The notes beneath the pieces were generated by a model. It searched no databases, was not told where the DNA came from, and worked only from the letters and a program-made list of their open reading frames with translations. 64,000 nucleotides of DNA from an uncultured bacterium (GTDB taxonomy: Bacteria; Bacteroidota; Bacteroidia; Chitinophagales; Chitinophagaceae): the NCBI GenBank assembly GCA_903826405.1, contig CAIKEH010000004.1:1-64000 (forward strand). Reading direction: 5' to 3'. A program made the position numbers and the translations under genes. Below are positions 34,982 to 42,745 of this stretch, piece after piece. Each line of letters starts with the position of its first letter. Position 1 is the stretch's first letter.

Positions 34982-35722
34982 ATGGCCATACTGATCTTCA
35001 TCCTGCTTCATTGGTACTTGTCTCTTTTTGGACAGACATTCTATCTGCATCGTTATGCAGCACACAAGATGTTCACCATGTCACCGTTTTGGGTTCGATT
35101 CTGGTACATCTTCACATGGGTAACTCAAGGAACTTCCTATCTCAATGCACGTGCTTATGCCATATTGCATCGGATGCATCATGCCTATAGCGATACGGAA
35201 AAGGATCCCCATACTCCCCATTTTTTCAAGGAGGCATTTACCATGATGCTTCATACCCGGAAAGTGTATAATGGAGTGCTCACCGGTACCCTTGAAGTGG
35301 AAAAAAGATTCGATAAGAATGTTCCGATCTTTCCTGTCATCGACAAGATCGCTGATAGCTGGTTCACGAGATTGGCATTCGCAGCGCTATACATTGGATT
35401 CTACATCCTGTTTGCCACTTCCTGGTGGATGTACCTGTTGCTGCCCATCCATTTCCTGATCGGTCCCATACAGGGTGCAGTGGTGAATTGGGCGGGTCAT
35501 AAATACGGATACCGCAATTTCCCGGATGAACAAGATCATTCTAAAAATACACTGTTCATTGACTTCCTCATGCTTGGTGAACTCTTCCAAAATAACCATC
35601 ATCACGCTGGCGCGCGTCCCAATTTCGCAGCTAAATGGTGGGAATTCGATCCCGTATATCCGGTTATCCGGTTATTCAACAGGATCGGTATGATACGCTT
35701 AGTCCCTCTTGCCAGTAATTAA
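34982..35722 (+). CDS. Membrane fatty-acid (acyl-CoA delta-9-type) desaturase
   Basis: A 246-aa membrane di-iron desaturase. All three histidine boxes are present: HRYAAH (23-28), HRMHH (63-67) and a C-terminal NNHHHAG. Hydrophobic segments lie at the N-terminus and at ~130-165. It belongs with stearoyl-CoA/acyl-lipid delta-9-type desaturases, which use O2 and electrons from a ferredoxin or cytochrome to introduce a double bond into a fatty-acyl chain, helping membrane fluidity. At 246 aa it is a compact form, with the first histidine box unusually close to the N-terminus. No electron-donor gene is adjacent. Confidence 0.9.
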   Translation: MAILIFILLHWYLSLFGQTFYLHRYAAHKMFTMSPFWVRFWYIFTWVTQGTSYLNARAYAILHRMHHAYSDTEKDPHTPHFFKEAFTMMLHTRKVYNGVLTGTLEVEKRFDKNVPIFPVIDKIADSWFTRLAFAALYIGFYILFATSWWMYLLLPIHFLIGPIQGAVVNWAGHKYGYRNFPDEQDHSKNTLFIDFLMLGELFQNNHHHAGARPNFAAKWWEFDPVYPVIRLFNRIGMIRLVPLASN

Positions 35723-35823
35723 CAATTTGTCTTATCCATTATTTTTGTTAAGTGATGTTTTTTCATATTCCTGATCATATGACCAAAGATCATTTTTGTT
35801 GAATCAGGTATCAAACACCTGTG

Positions 35824-36807
35824 TTAATAATAGACACTGCCGATGATGGGAAAGTGATCCGATCCGCAGAGTTTCATGTTCTCGTTGATACGCCTTTCCT
35901 CATCATTCGGGTAAAGTTTGTAAAGGTCGAAGTTCATGACTTTCCCATCCAGTCCTGAACTGTTTCTGGATATCACGTGATCAATTATCCCCCAGTTGTC
36001 GGCTCCATTGTATTTGCTGTCCCAAGGGTGTGTCTGCTCAGACTTTCCCAGAACATCGAGTACATCATAGTATCCTGCTTTTTTGATATCCCCTCTCAGA
36101 TCACCGGCATCAGTTTCAAAATTGAAATCACCTGCGATCAGGTCACATGTATTATCCCTGATTACCCAAGCATTCAGAACAGCGCTCAATTCAGCTTTAC
36201 GGTTGTACGGGTAATCACTGTCCAGATGAACGGATGCCGCACGAACTGTCTTACCCCCTGAATTTTTTACTATACCGGTGAATAGCGCTGCATGGTTGCC
36301 ATCAATCGATGTAGGAAGATCCTGGAAGGATAAATTGTTGAATAGGTCATTTCTGACAAAGATCGCATTGCCATTCAGTTCCCATGGTGGTTCAACAGTA
36401 ATCCATGAAGACCAGTAGGTACTACTATGGTTAGCTTGAAATCCTGTGTAATTGGATTTGAGAGCATCCCGAAAAAAATCGAATTCTACCTGTGCAACTT
36501 CCTGCAAAGCGATGATGTCCGCAGCTTTCTGCTGACTCTTCAGGAAATCAATGATGGTCTTTCTCCTATCAACCCTGTTCAAAAGTAGTGCGGTGCTCAC
36601 GGGATAGTAACTCGGATTGGCCCAGCAGGGGCAAAGTACATTGAAGGAGAGAACACGTAGATTGGTTGCATTTCCTTTGGATGCAGCCCTTGATATTTCC
36701 AGTCCAGTTATGCTGGGGGACTCCTTTTCCAAAGGGACTTTCTGACACGAAAAAAGGGTAACGACCAGGAAACAGGTACAAAGAAGCCTATTAATGTGTA
36801 AAGACAT
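35824..36807 (-). CDS. Endonuclease/exonuclease/phosphatase-family lipoprotein
   Basis: A 327-aa lipoprotein with an N-terminal lipobox (TLFSC, cysteine at about 21). The mature part has the EEP fold landmarks: LRVLSFNVLC, the metal-binding glutamate in IIALQEVAQ, the catalytic GDFNFETDAG, the WGIIDHV segment and the closing CGSDHFPIIG. The family includes nucleases, phospholipases and sphingomyelinases; surface or periplasmic location favours a phosphodiesterase acting on external nucleic acid or lipid. I placed the start at 36807 because it produces the lipoprotein signal, whereas the frame extends 41 codons further upstream. It is convergent with the desaturase gene. Confidence 0.87.
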   Translation of the reverse strand: MSLHINRLLCTCFLVVTLFSCQKVPLEKESPSITGLEISRAASKGNATNLRVLSFNVLCPCWANPSYYPVSTALLLNRVDRRKTIIDFLKSQQKAADIIALQEVAQVEFDFFRDALKSNYTGFQANHSSTYWSSWITVEPPWELNGNAIFVRNDLFNNLSFQDLPTSIDGNHAALFTGIVKNSGGKTVRAASVHLDSDYPYNRKAELSAVLNAWVIRDNTCDLIAGDFNFETDAGDLRGDIKKAGYYDVLDVLGKSEQTHPWDSKYNGADNWGIIDHVISRNSSGLDGKVMNFDLYKLYPNDEERRINENMKLCGSDHFPIIGSVYY

Positions 36808-36933
36808 TTTTTTGAACTTGGGTACGTAGACTAAATTACTGTGTATATCAATATGCAGCACACCGGGTTGCATAAAGTTGTAAATCATCAATTTGCATCT
36901 TCCCAGTAAGGCGCGTCTTCCGGATCCCATTAT

Positions 36934-37290
36934 TTAAAACCTGCCGTATGCAACAAGCAGGCAAAGTATCATGAACACCGCGTTGACCGGTATGCTTCTG
37001 TACTCCTTCTTTTTCAAATGATGCATCATCGCAAAGACCATAAATATGGCCATTCCTGTCGCAGCAATGGGGGTGAGTATGGGCAGAATGCCAGTAAGCC
37101 AAGGCAATATCAACCCCAGGCCACCTGCAATTTTGGAAATACCTATGAAATTCAACATGGGCTTCGAGTAGTCGTGAACAAAAGTCATTTTGTCGCCTAT
37201 CTTTTCCTTCGGCTGGGTAAGTAAGGTCAGCCCACTCATGGTAAGGGCGCCGCCGAGTAAGATCTGAATGATCCAGAGAACAATATTCAT
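36934..37290 (-). CDS. DoxX-like four-helix membrane protein
   Basis: A 118-aa inner-membrane protein with four predicted helices. It has the DoxX-like hallmarks: VLWIIQILLGGALTMSGLTLL at the N-terminus, the P-K-KIGDKM loop, and the GISKIAGGLGLILPWL second helix. Functions in this family are poorly defined; members are often linked to redox or thiol stress. It is divergent from an HxlR-type regulator gene 84 bp away, the typical arrangement of a regulator and its target. Confidence 0.88.
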   Translation of the reverse strand: MNIVLWIIQILLGGALTMSGLTLLTQPKEKIGDKMTFVHDYSKPMLNFIGISKIAGGLGLILPWLTGILPILTPIAATGMAIFMVFAMMHHLKKKEYRSIPVNAVFMILCLLVAYGRF

Positions 37291-37351
37291 TTTTTATTGA
37301 TTTGGGTGAATGGCCATATCGGTCCGAACCCCGAAATAAGCATATTTACTT

Positions 37352-37359
37352 TACATTTG
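37352..37359 (+). promoter_or_regulatory. -7 promoter box TACATTTG before HxlR gene
   Basis: An exact TAnnTTTG match whose last base is the first base of the palindrome at 37359-37370. A transcript start about 7 nt downstream would fall inside that palindrome, so a regulator bound there would block initiation. No clear -33 TTG is visible. Confidence 0.42.
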
Positions 37360-37370
37360 TAACTAGTTAC
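37359..37370. promoter_or_regulatory. Perfect 12-bp palindrome GTAACTAGTTAC (candidate HxlR operator)
   Basis: This 12-bp perfect palindrome, 14 bp if the flanking T and A are included, lies in the 84-bp divergent region between the DoxX-like and HxlR genes. A direct TTACATT repeat flanks it (37351-37357 and again from 37367). HxlR-type regulators bind palindromes of this kind as dimers. Its position next to the -7 box suggests autoregulation and joint control of the doxX-like gene. Confidence 0.5.
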
Positions 37371-37374
37371 ATTA

Positions 37375-37737
37375 ATGTATAGTAATAACAAAAAGTATTG
37401 TATCATGGCTGGTAAAGGGATTCAGGCTAAAAAAAAATCCGAAAAGCCCTGTAGTATACGGTCGTCTATCAAAATGTTGGGCGGGAAATGGGCCTTTTCC
37501 ATTGTTTATGCGCTTCTGAAAGGGAAAAAAAGGTTCAGTGAGCTGGAAAAAAACATAGAAGGCATAAACACGAGGATGCTTGTCAAGGAATTGAAATCGA
37601 TGGAAAAAAACGGTATCGTGGACCGCCGCGCCTACGCGACAGTTCCTCCGACGGTGGAATACAGTCTGACGAGCAAAGGGAGGAAACTTGAGCCGGTCTT
37701 GCAGGAATTGTTCAAATGGGGCAAGGAATTTTCCTGA
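37375..37737 (+). CDS. HxlR-family winged-helix transcriptional regulator
   Basis: A 120-aa DNA-binding protein. The HxlR domain spans ~25-118, with C26 (KPCSIRSSIKMLGGKW), FSELEKNIEGINTRMLVKELKSME as the recognition-helix region, and the wing VEYSLTSKGR. Members regulate adjacent, usually divergent, genes and often sense quinones, aldehydes or redox state through the N-terminal cysteine. Two starts are possible: ATG at 37375, or ATG at 37405 (MAGKGIQ). The latter gives a more normal leader length if the -7 box at 37352 is real. The divergent DoxX-like gene is the likely target. Confidence 0.9.
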   Translation: MYSNNKKYCIMAGKGIQAKKKSEKPCSIRSSIKMLGGKWAFSIVYALLKGKKRFSELEKNIEGINTRMLVKELKSMEKNGIVDRRAYATVPPTVEYSLTSKGRKLEPVLQELFKWGKEFS

Positions 37738-37764
37738 ATGGCGCACGCCATGCACTCATGAACC

Positions 37765-38064
37765 TCAGATTCCTTCTAAAACCTCATGATCGATCTCCAT
37801 GAAGGATAGTACCGATGGTATCCAATGTTTCTGGATGAATTCAGAATGTGCAGGGTGACTTGAATAGGTATCGTGGTCCTCTTGTCTAGCGAATCTCATG
37901 GTAATTCCATAATCGAAATCATTTTTAGGACTGGTCTGTTTGACACATTCCAGATCGATCACCCCCGGTATGAGCCCCAGTTGTTTACCGGCTCGGAGAA
38001 AGACTATTTCTTCGGGAGATCCTTTGGCATGTTTCAGTCTGAAGAAAACGGAATGAGTCAACAT
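37765..38064 (-). CDS. Dabb-family (stress-responsive alpha/beta barrel) protein
   Basis: A 99-aa small protein with the Dabb ferredoxin-like fold: opening MLTHSVFFRLK with a conserved histidine, the IPGV segment, FDYGITMRFARQEDHDTYSSHPAHSEFI, and the closing EIDHEVLEG. It has no signal peptide, so it is cytosolic. Dabb proteins form dimeric barrels of varied or unknown function. A second, exported member of the family is encoded at 58125. It is convergent with the HxlR gene, with 27 bp between stops. Confidence 0.9.
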   Translation of the reverse strand: MLTHSVFFRLKHAKGSPEEIVFLRAGKQLGLIPGVIDLECVKQTSPKNDFDYGITMRFARQEDHDTYSSHPAHSEFIQKHWIPSVLSFMEIDHEVLEGI

Positions 38065-38142
38065 GTGATGGTTATGATTTATGCATGACTATCAAATTAA
38101 ATATTATTGGTGTTTTTAGATCCTGGAATATTCATTCTGTGT

Positions 38143-40155
38143 TCATCTTTCCACCAGAATGATATCGTGTATGCCTATGTCACCCACCCTGCATGTCACA
38201 TGGCCATTGGCGTAACTGAAAGGCAGGTTCTTGTTGTATGGCTGCATGGTGATCTTCGATGGTCTAGGGATCTTGAGTTCAATGGATAAGGGTCCGATGT
38301 GGGGTAGTTCATCATATGAGAAGACGGATCGGTCCCCATGCAGTCCTCCGACATTGATCAAATTCACCACCAATCGTCCGCCCACACTGTCCAGCGCGAC
38401 ATGGACAAGATGTGAGCCACTGACTTTCACGATCGGATCGCGGAAGAGTTGATGAACGATATCGTTCAAAAAATTTCTTTGGACTTCAGTACGGTTTTGC
38501 AGGTAGTTATCTCCGAAGTCTGTGGGGATCATCCCGATCTCGCCTTTCCCGTATTGAACGATGGTTGCGGCTGGGCATTTCGTAGAACGGAAATCCTGCT
38601 CCTTATACAGTCCCCCGACCGATCTGGTATGTTCTCCAGGATGTAGATCCTGCACCTGTCCTTCCATGGCGGACATCATCCCATCATGACCAAGCCAGCG
38701 AATTTCTTTTCTGGCCCTATTGAGAAATATGCAACCGGATTCCTTTTCAAACAGGCGGCATGCTTTTGCGCCGGTGATGAGCAATTTGCCACCTGCGGCA
38801 ATATATTCCAGTAATTCATTGCGGAAATCCGGAGCAAGCGTATCCCATTCGGGGACGATGATGAGCGGGAATTTTTTCATGTTTCCTTTCAAGTGATGTT
38901 CCATCATCACTTCCACTGTCTGTTGTCCATCGAGAAGTGCGTTCAATGTACCTCTGATGGCATCCAGGCCACCATTTGAGAATAAGGCTTTCAGATTTTT
39001 GTCATGAGAGATGCCACTATACAACAGGGCGATCTGTGCTATGGGTCGTGCGCCCTGGCAGTAAGGTTGTCTTGCGCGCATGAATGTGGAAAGGCCTTTC
39101 ATGGTCCGGACCTGCCAGGGTTTGACCGAACCGTCACGGTTCTGAGTGAAATACGCCTGAAATCCACCACCCATGGCGATCACTTCGGCGGCTTCCTGGG
39201 AAAGTTGCAAGACAGATTTCGTGGTCTGCAGGCTACTTCGATCCCAATCCATGGAGAAACTCCAGGACATCAGATCCCAAGGTTTCCGGTATTTGATCCC
39301 TTGGGCAGCAAGACATCTTGCCTCAAAGGCGGCACTGTAAACGCTGTTCACTGGGGTGAGATCGCCGGAGAGAAAATCCACTTCGGCTTCGACTGGTCTG
39401 GGTATGAAAGAAGAATATGCCCAGTTGCTGGCTACCTGGAATGATGGATCGGACCGGTGCAAGGAAGATGCATAATGCTCCACATAGTCTATAAAAGACT
39501 TCCTGTTGAATTCTACGAAATCGGCATATCCTTTATCCTCCGCTGAGCGAGGAACCATCTGTGATCCTGTTTTTCGGGTGAATGCCTGCAGGGCAGGCGG
39601 ACTGTAATCCAGCTGTGTGGCCCAGCAGTCGCCATCCACCCAAACTCCATCTATGCCGTATTTGCTGCTCAATTCCTGTAGTTGGGGTATGAGTAGACTA
39701 TCAACGTATGGGCCATGAACGGATACCTTGCTGGAATCCATTTTCCCATCCTTGTCGATCACCGCCCAATGGGGGTGCAATTCGATCGCTCTCCAGTCGT
39801 ATACACCTGAGTAGTGCACATACAATGCAACACCATGTTGCAGGGTGACTTCGCGCCAAAGCTTGAGGATGTCCTGGGTATATCCGCTCGGAGGGGTCCC
39901 GACAGTTGTCGGATAGCTCGATATACCGGGATGTCCTTTACAATCCACTTGTATGAAATCGGGTTTGACGATGGAAAGCAGCGAGTCGATCATGTCACGG
40001 GTGAATGTCTCACCTACATTTTTGTCTTCCTTCACTGCATGGAAATCGAAATGGAGGCCAAAGAAACTGTCTTTTCTTTTAAGCGGTGCCTTCTGTTGTG
40101 CTTGTGTAACATATAGCGAAGAGCATATGATGATGAGGACCAGATATCGTACCAT
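38143..40155 (-). CDS. Secreted alpha-L-fucosidase-like glycoside hydrolase
   Basis: A 670-aa exported protein with a signal peptide (1-~19). The N-terminal part (~30-390) looks like a (beta/alpha)8 barrel related to GH29-type enzymes: FFGLHFDFHA, PDFIQVDCKGHPG, a YVHYSGVYDW strand and the barrel-core YGIDGVWVDGDCW. Residues ~400-560 resemble the glutamine-amidotransferase-like domain found after the barrel in GH42-type enzymes (LIIVPEW, LLEYIAAGGKLLITG). A beta-rich C-terminus ends the protein. Neither the catalytic pair nor an exact GH family can be assigned by eye, so the glycosidase call is structural inference. It lies 68 bp downstream of a secreted hypothetical gene on the same strand, probably in one operon. 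Confidence 0.68.
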   Translation of the reverse strand: MVRYLVLIIICSSLYVTQAQQKAPLKRKDSFFGLHFDFHAVKEDKNVGETFTRDMIDSLLSIVKPDFIQVDCKGHPGISSYPTTVGTPPSGYTQDILKLWREVTLQHGVALYVHYSGVYDWRAIELHPHWAVIDKDGKMDSSKVSVHGPYVDSLLIPQLQELSSKYGIDGVWVDGDCWATQLDYSPPALQAFTRKTGSQMVPRSAEDKGYADFVEFNRKSFIDYVEHYASSLHRSDPSFQVASNWAYSSFIPRPVEAEVDFLSGDLTPVNSVYSAAFEARCLAAQGIKYRKPWDLMSWSFSMDWDRSSLQTTKSVLQLSQEAAEVIAMGGGFQAYFTQNRDGSVKPWQVRTMKGLSTFMRARQPYCQGARPIAQIALLYSGISHDKNLKALFSNGGLDAIRGTLNALLDGQQTVEVMMEHHLKGNMKKFPLIIVPEWDTLAPDFRNELLEYIAAGGKLLITGAKACRLFEKESGCIFLNRARKEIRWLGHDGMMSAMEGQVQDLHPGEHTRSVGGLYKEQDFRSTKCPAATIVQYGKGEIGMIPTDFGDNYLQNRTEVQRNFLNDIVHQLFRDPIVKVSGSHLVHVALDSVGGRLVVNLINVGGLHGDRSVFSYDELPHIGPLSIELKIPRPSKITMQPYNKNLPFSYANGHVTCRVGDIGIHDIILVER

Positions 40156-40223
40156 GTGCAGTTTTGGTTGAATCGTTGAATCAATTTGAATGTAGAGGGG
40201 AGCTCACGAACATCAGCTGTTCA

Positions 40224-40943
40224 TCATGGCTTGATCCTGTAAAAAGCCAGGTTGAGGTCGTCAAAATAAAAAGCGGCAATGGAAGTGTCCGCCCGATCCG
40301 CGCAATTATTATTGACGTCAAAGCTGACCAGAGCATGCCCAGTTCCTTTGGGCACTTTAGTTGTCAACCTGAACGGAATGAACTGATGCATGATGCCGCC
40401 AGCGGGGTTGTCTGGTCCAGCTTGCCCGTCGAGATCCTTGAAATCCTTCAGGTGAAAAATCTGCTGAACCGAATCGGTCCTTTCTTTCCGCTCATTCATG
40501 AATACCAGACTGATGGTGAAATTCGCACAGCTGGATGGCAAGGAAGGAGAACCCGCGACGTATGCGACCAATTGGGCTTCTGTCTGCCCCAGATCCAAGC
40601 TGTCCTTCAGAGGACTGAGTGAAATGTTCTGGAAAAGATTGAGGTGATTGGTGCTTTCAGCAGAAACGTCCGTTTCCAATCTGAAATAATTCGAGCCCGC
40701 ATTCTTCGGTAACCCGCATTTTTCATCACAGTAGAATTTCCACTCGTGGGTGGTTTTACCATATTCAGATGCGAGATTGTCATTGGGAAAATGATATTCC
40801 CACTTCACCGGCTTCCAGGCATCCTCTTCCGCGCCGGGATTCTGTATCCAGTTTTTTTTCAACATGGGGGCCTGCTGATTGGATTGGCTGAGTGCGGCTA
40901 TGAACAGCCATGAGAACAAAGGGATGAAAACCATCTTCTTCAT
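40224..40943 (-). CDS. Secreted protein of unknown function, possibly carbohydrate-binding
   Basis: A 239-aa exported protein with a signal peptide (1-~20, ending AALSQ). I do not recognise the family. The sequence begins, after the signal, with WIQNPGAEEDAWKPVKWEY, the N-P-G-A-E pattern commonly seen at the start of carbohydrate-binding-like jelly-roll domains. It continues with alternating beta-strand stretches to a closing FYFDDLNLAFYRI strand, also typical of that fold. No catalytic motif is visible. The start at 40943 yields a good signal peptide; the frame could extend 9 codons further. It is co-directional with, and 68 bp upstream of, the glycosidase-like gene. Confidence 0.7.
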   Translation of the reverse strand: MKKMVFIPLFSWLFIAALSQSNQQAPMLKKNWIQNPGAEEDAWKPVKWEYHFPNDNLASEYGKTTHEWKFYCDEKCGLPKNAGSNYFRLETDVSAESTNHLNLFQNISLSPLKDSLDLGQTEAQLVAYVAGSPSLPSSCANFTISLVFMNERKERTDSVQQIFHLKDFKDLDGQAGPDNPAGGIMHQFIPFRLTTKVPKGTGHALVSFDVNNNCADRADTSIAAFYFDDLNLAFYRIKP

Positions 40944-41087
40944 GCTATGAATATAAAAAATCCGGTTCATATCATGTGGTGAGGCGGGTAAATTCCTGTT
41001 CTGATTCGGTCACCACGACTTACTTTAGCAGGGCGGCGATGTCAGAATGGTCTGAGCGTTGAGGTCAGGGATATTGAAATACCCAGC

Positions 41088-42485
41088 ATGAATATGAGAC
41101 AGTTGTTCAAATCATTCACCCTATTCATCATCATCATCGTTGTTTGCGGGTTTGGTGTCCGGGCACGGTCTTCAGCTCTTCAACATGACAGGCCGAACAT
41201 CATTTTCATACTGACGGATGACCAGCGATTCGACATGATGGGTTGTGCAGGAAATCCGATCATACGAACACCCCAGATGGATGCTCTTGCCCGGGTTGGT
41301 GTTCGTTTTTCCCATGCATTGGTGACCACTCCCATCTGTGCGGCAAGCAGGGCAAGCATACTTACCGGACTGTATGAAAGAACCCATGATTTCACCTTCA
41401 ATAAACCTCCGCTCAAAAAAGAATATACGGATCAAAGCTATCCTGTTGCCTTGCGTCATGCCGGCTACAGGACAGGGTTCGTAGGCAAACTGGGAGTCGA
41501 TCTTGCCGTTCCTGTGGACAGTATTTTCCAAGCAGCACGTATCAGTGGCTTCCCTTATTGGAAAGAGGTGAATGGTGGACCTCGTCATCTCACCGGGATT
41601 CAATGTGAGCAGGCGATCGATTTCATCCGAGAAAATTCAAAAGACGGTCCTTTCTGCCTCTCACTCAGTTTCAGTGCACCACATGCTGATGATGATAGCC
41701 GGGATCAATATTTCTGGGAACCGGAACTGGATACTTTTTATCAACATGCCGTCATGCCCGTACCTGCGACGGCCGATCCGGCATTCTACGAGGCACTTCC
41801 GGATTTCCTGAAAGGGACCATGAGCAGGGAAAGATGGCACTGGAGATTCGATACCCCGGACAAATTTCAATCCATGGTCAGGGGATATTACCGGATGATC
41901 ACCCAAGTGGATATGGCATTGGGGAAGATCCGAACCGAACTCGATAGACTGGGCATTGCCGAGAACACGGTGATCATTTTCATGGGAGATAACGGATATT
42001 TTCTGGGTGATAGGGGGTTTGCTGATAAATGGCTGATGTACGATCAGTCGATACGCGTACCCATGATCATTTACGACCCTAGGCAGCGGACTCATGGCGG
42101 CAGGGTAATTGACGGGATGGTACTGAATATAGATGTGGCTCCTACAATATTTGAACTGGCAGGTTTATCGCCGTTCTCGGGATTTCAGGGACGTAGTCTG
42201 GCTCCATTCCTCCAGGGCAAGGACCCATTTAAAAGGGATACCGTGTTCTGTGAACATCTCATGGAGGAACCGAAGATCCCCAATAGTGAAGGGATACGCA
42301 CTTCAGATTGGAAGTTCATCCGGTATCCGAAACACCCCGAGTACCCCGAACTCTACGATCTTCGCAAAGACCCTGATGAAATGAAAAACATCGCTTCGGA
42401 TCCACGATACAGCGAATTGATCAGGTCTTTCCAGTTAGCTTGCGATCAGAGGGTGAATAAACTCTTGGCATCCAGGCGCCGCTGA
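41088..42485 (+). CDS. Secreted sulfatase with CAASR active-site motif
   Basis: A 465-aa type I sulfatase, exported (signal peptide 1-~27). Metal ligands D44 and D45 are in FILTDDQRFDM. The formylglycine site is C84 in ICAASRASILTG, with alanine in place of the usual proline of CxPSR; anaerobic maturases are known to accept CxAxR, and the rest of the site is intact. The second metal pair is in IIFMGDNGYFLGD, and the C-terminal subdomain closes with ELYDLRKDPDEMKN. It would remove sulfate esters or N-sulfates from a glycan. No sulfatase-maturase gene is in the window. It is flanked by glycosidase-like genes, consistent with degradation of a sulfated polysaccharide. Confidence 0.93.
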   Translation: MNMRQLFKSFTLFIIIIVVCGFGVRARSSALQHDRPNIIFILTDDQRFDMMGCAGNPIIRTPQMDALARVGVRFSHALVTTPICAASRASILTGLYERTHDFTFNKPPLKKEYTDQSYPVALRHAGYRTGFVGKLGVDLAVPVDSIFQAARISGFPYWKEVNGGPRHLTGIQCEQAIDFIRENSKDGPFCLSLSFSAPHADDDSRDQYFWEPELDTFYQHAVMPVPATADPAFYEALPDFLKGTMSRERWHWRFDTPDKFQSMVRGYYRMITQVDMALGKIRTELDRLGIAENTVIIFMGDNGYFLGDRGFADKWLMYDQSIRVPMIIYDPRQRTHGGRVIDGMVLNIDVAPTIFELAGLSPFSGFQGRSLAPFLQGKDPFKRDTVFCEHLMEEPKIPNSEGIRTSDWKFIRYPKHPEYPELYDLRKDPDEMKNIASDPRYSELIRSFQLACDQRVNKLLASRRR

Positions 42486-42745
42486 TCTACAAAGACGTGT
42501 GTAGGCCAATTCACATTCCGGCAACGCGAATTTTCAGTCAAGGGTGCACTGATTTTGAAAATATACTAAGCCATTTCCGATGAGTTGGATCAAGCATGGA
42601 TCCATTTTTGCCTTTCAGGGAAAGCAGTCTACCTGATCCGTATTTCAATACCCGAATAAATATCGTCCAGATCATGTACGACAATGCCATCAACAGTGTA
42701 CATTGGCTAAGATTTTTCCCATCAACTTAAACTCCAGCGATCATC

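Noticed and set aside
35719..35751. TTAACAA/TTGTTAA inverted repeat after the desaturase gene
   Set aside because: Arms of only 7 AT-rich bases with a 19-base loop are too weak to call a terminator.
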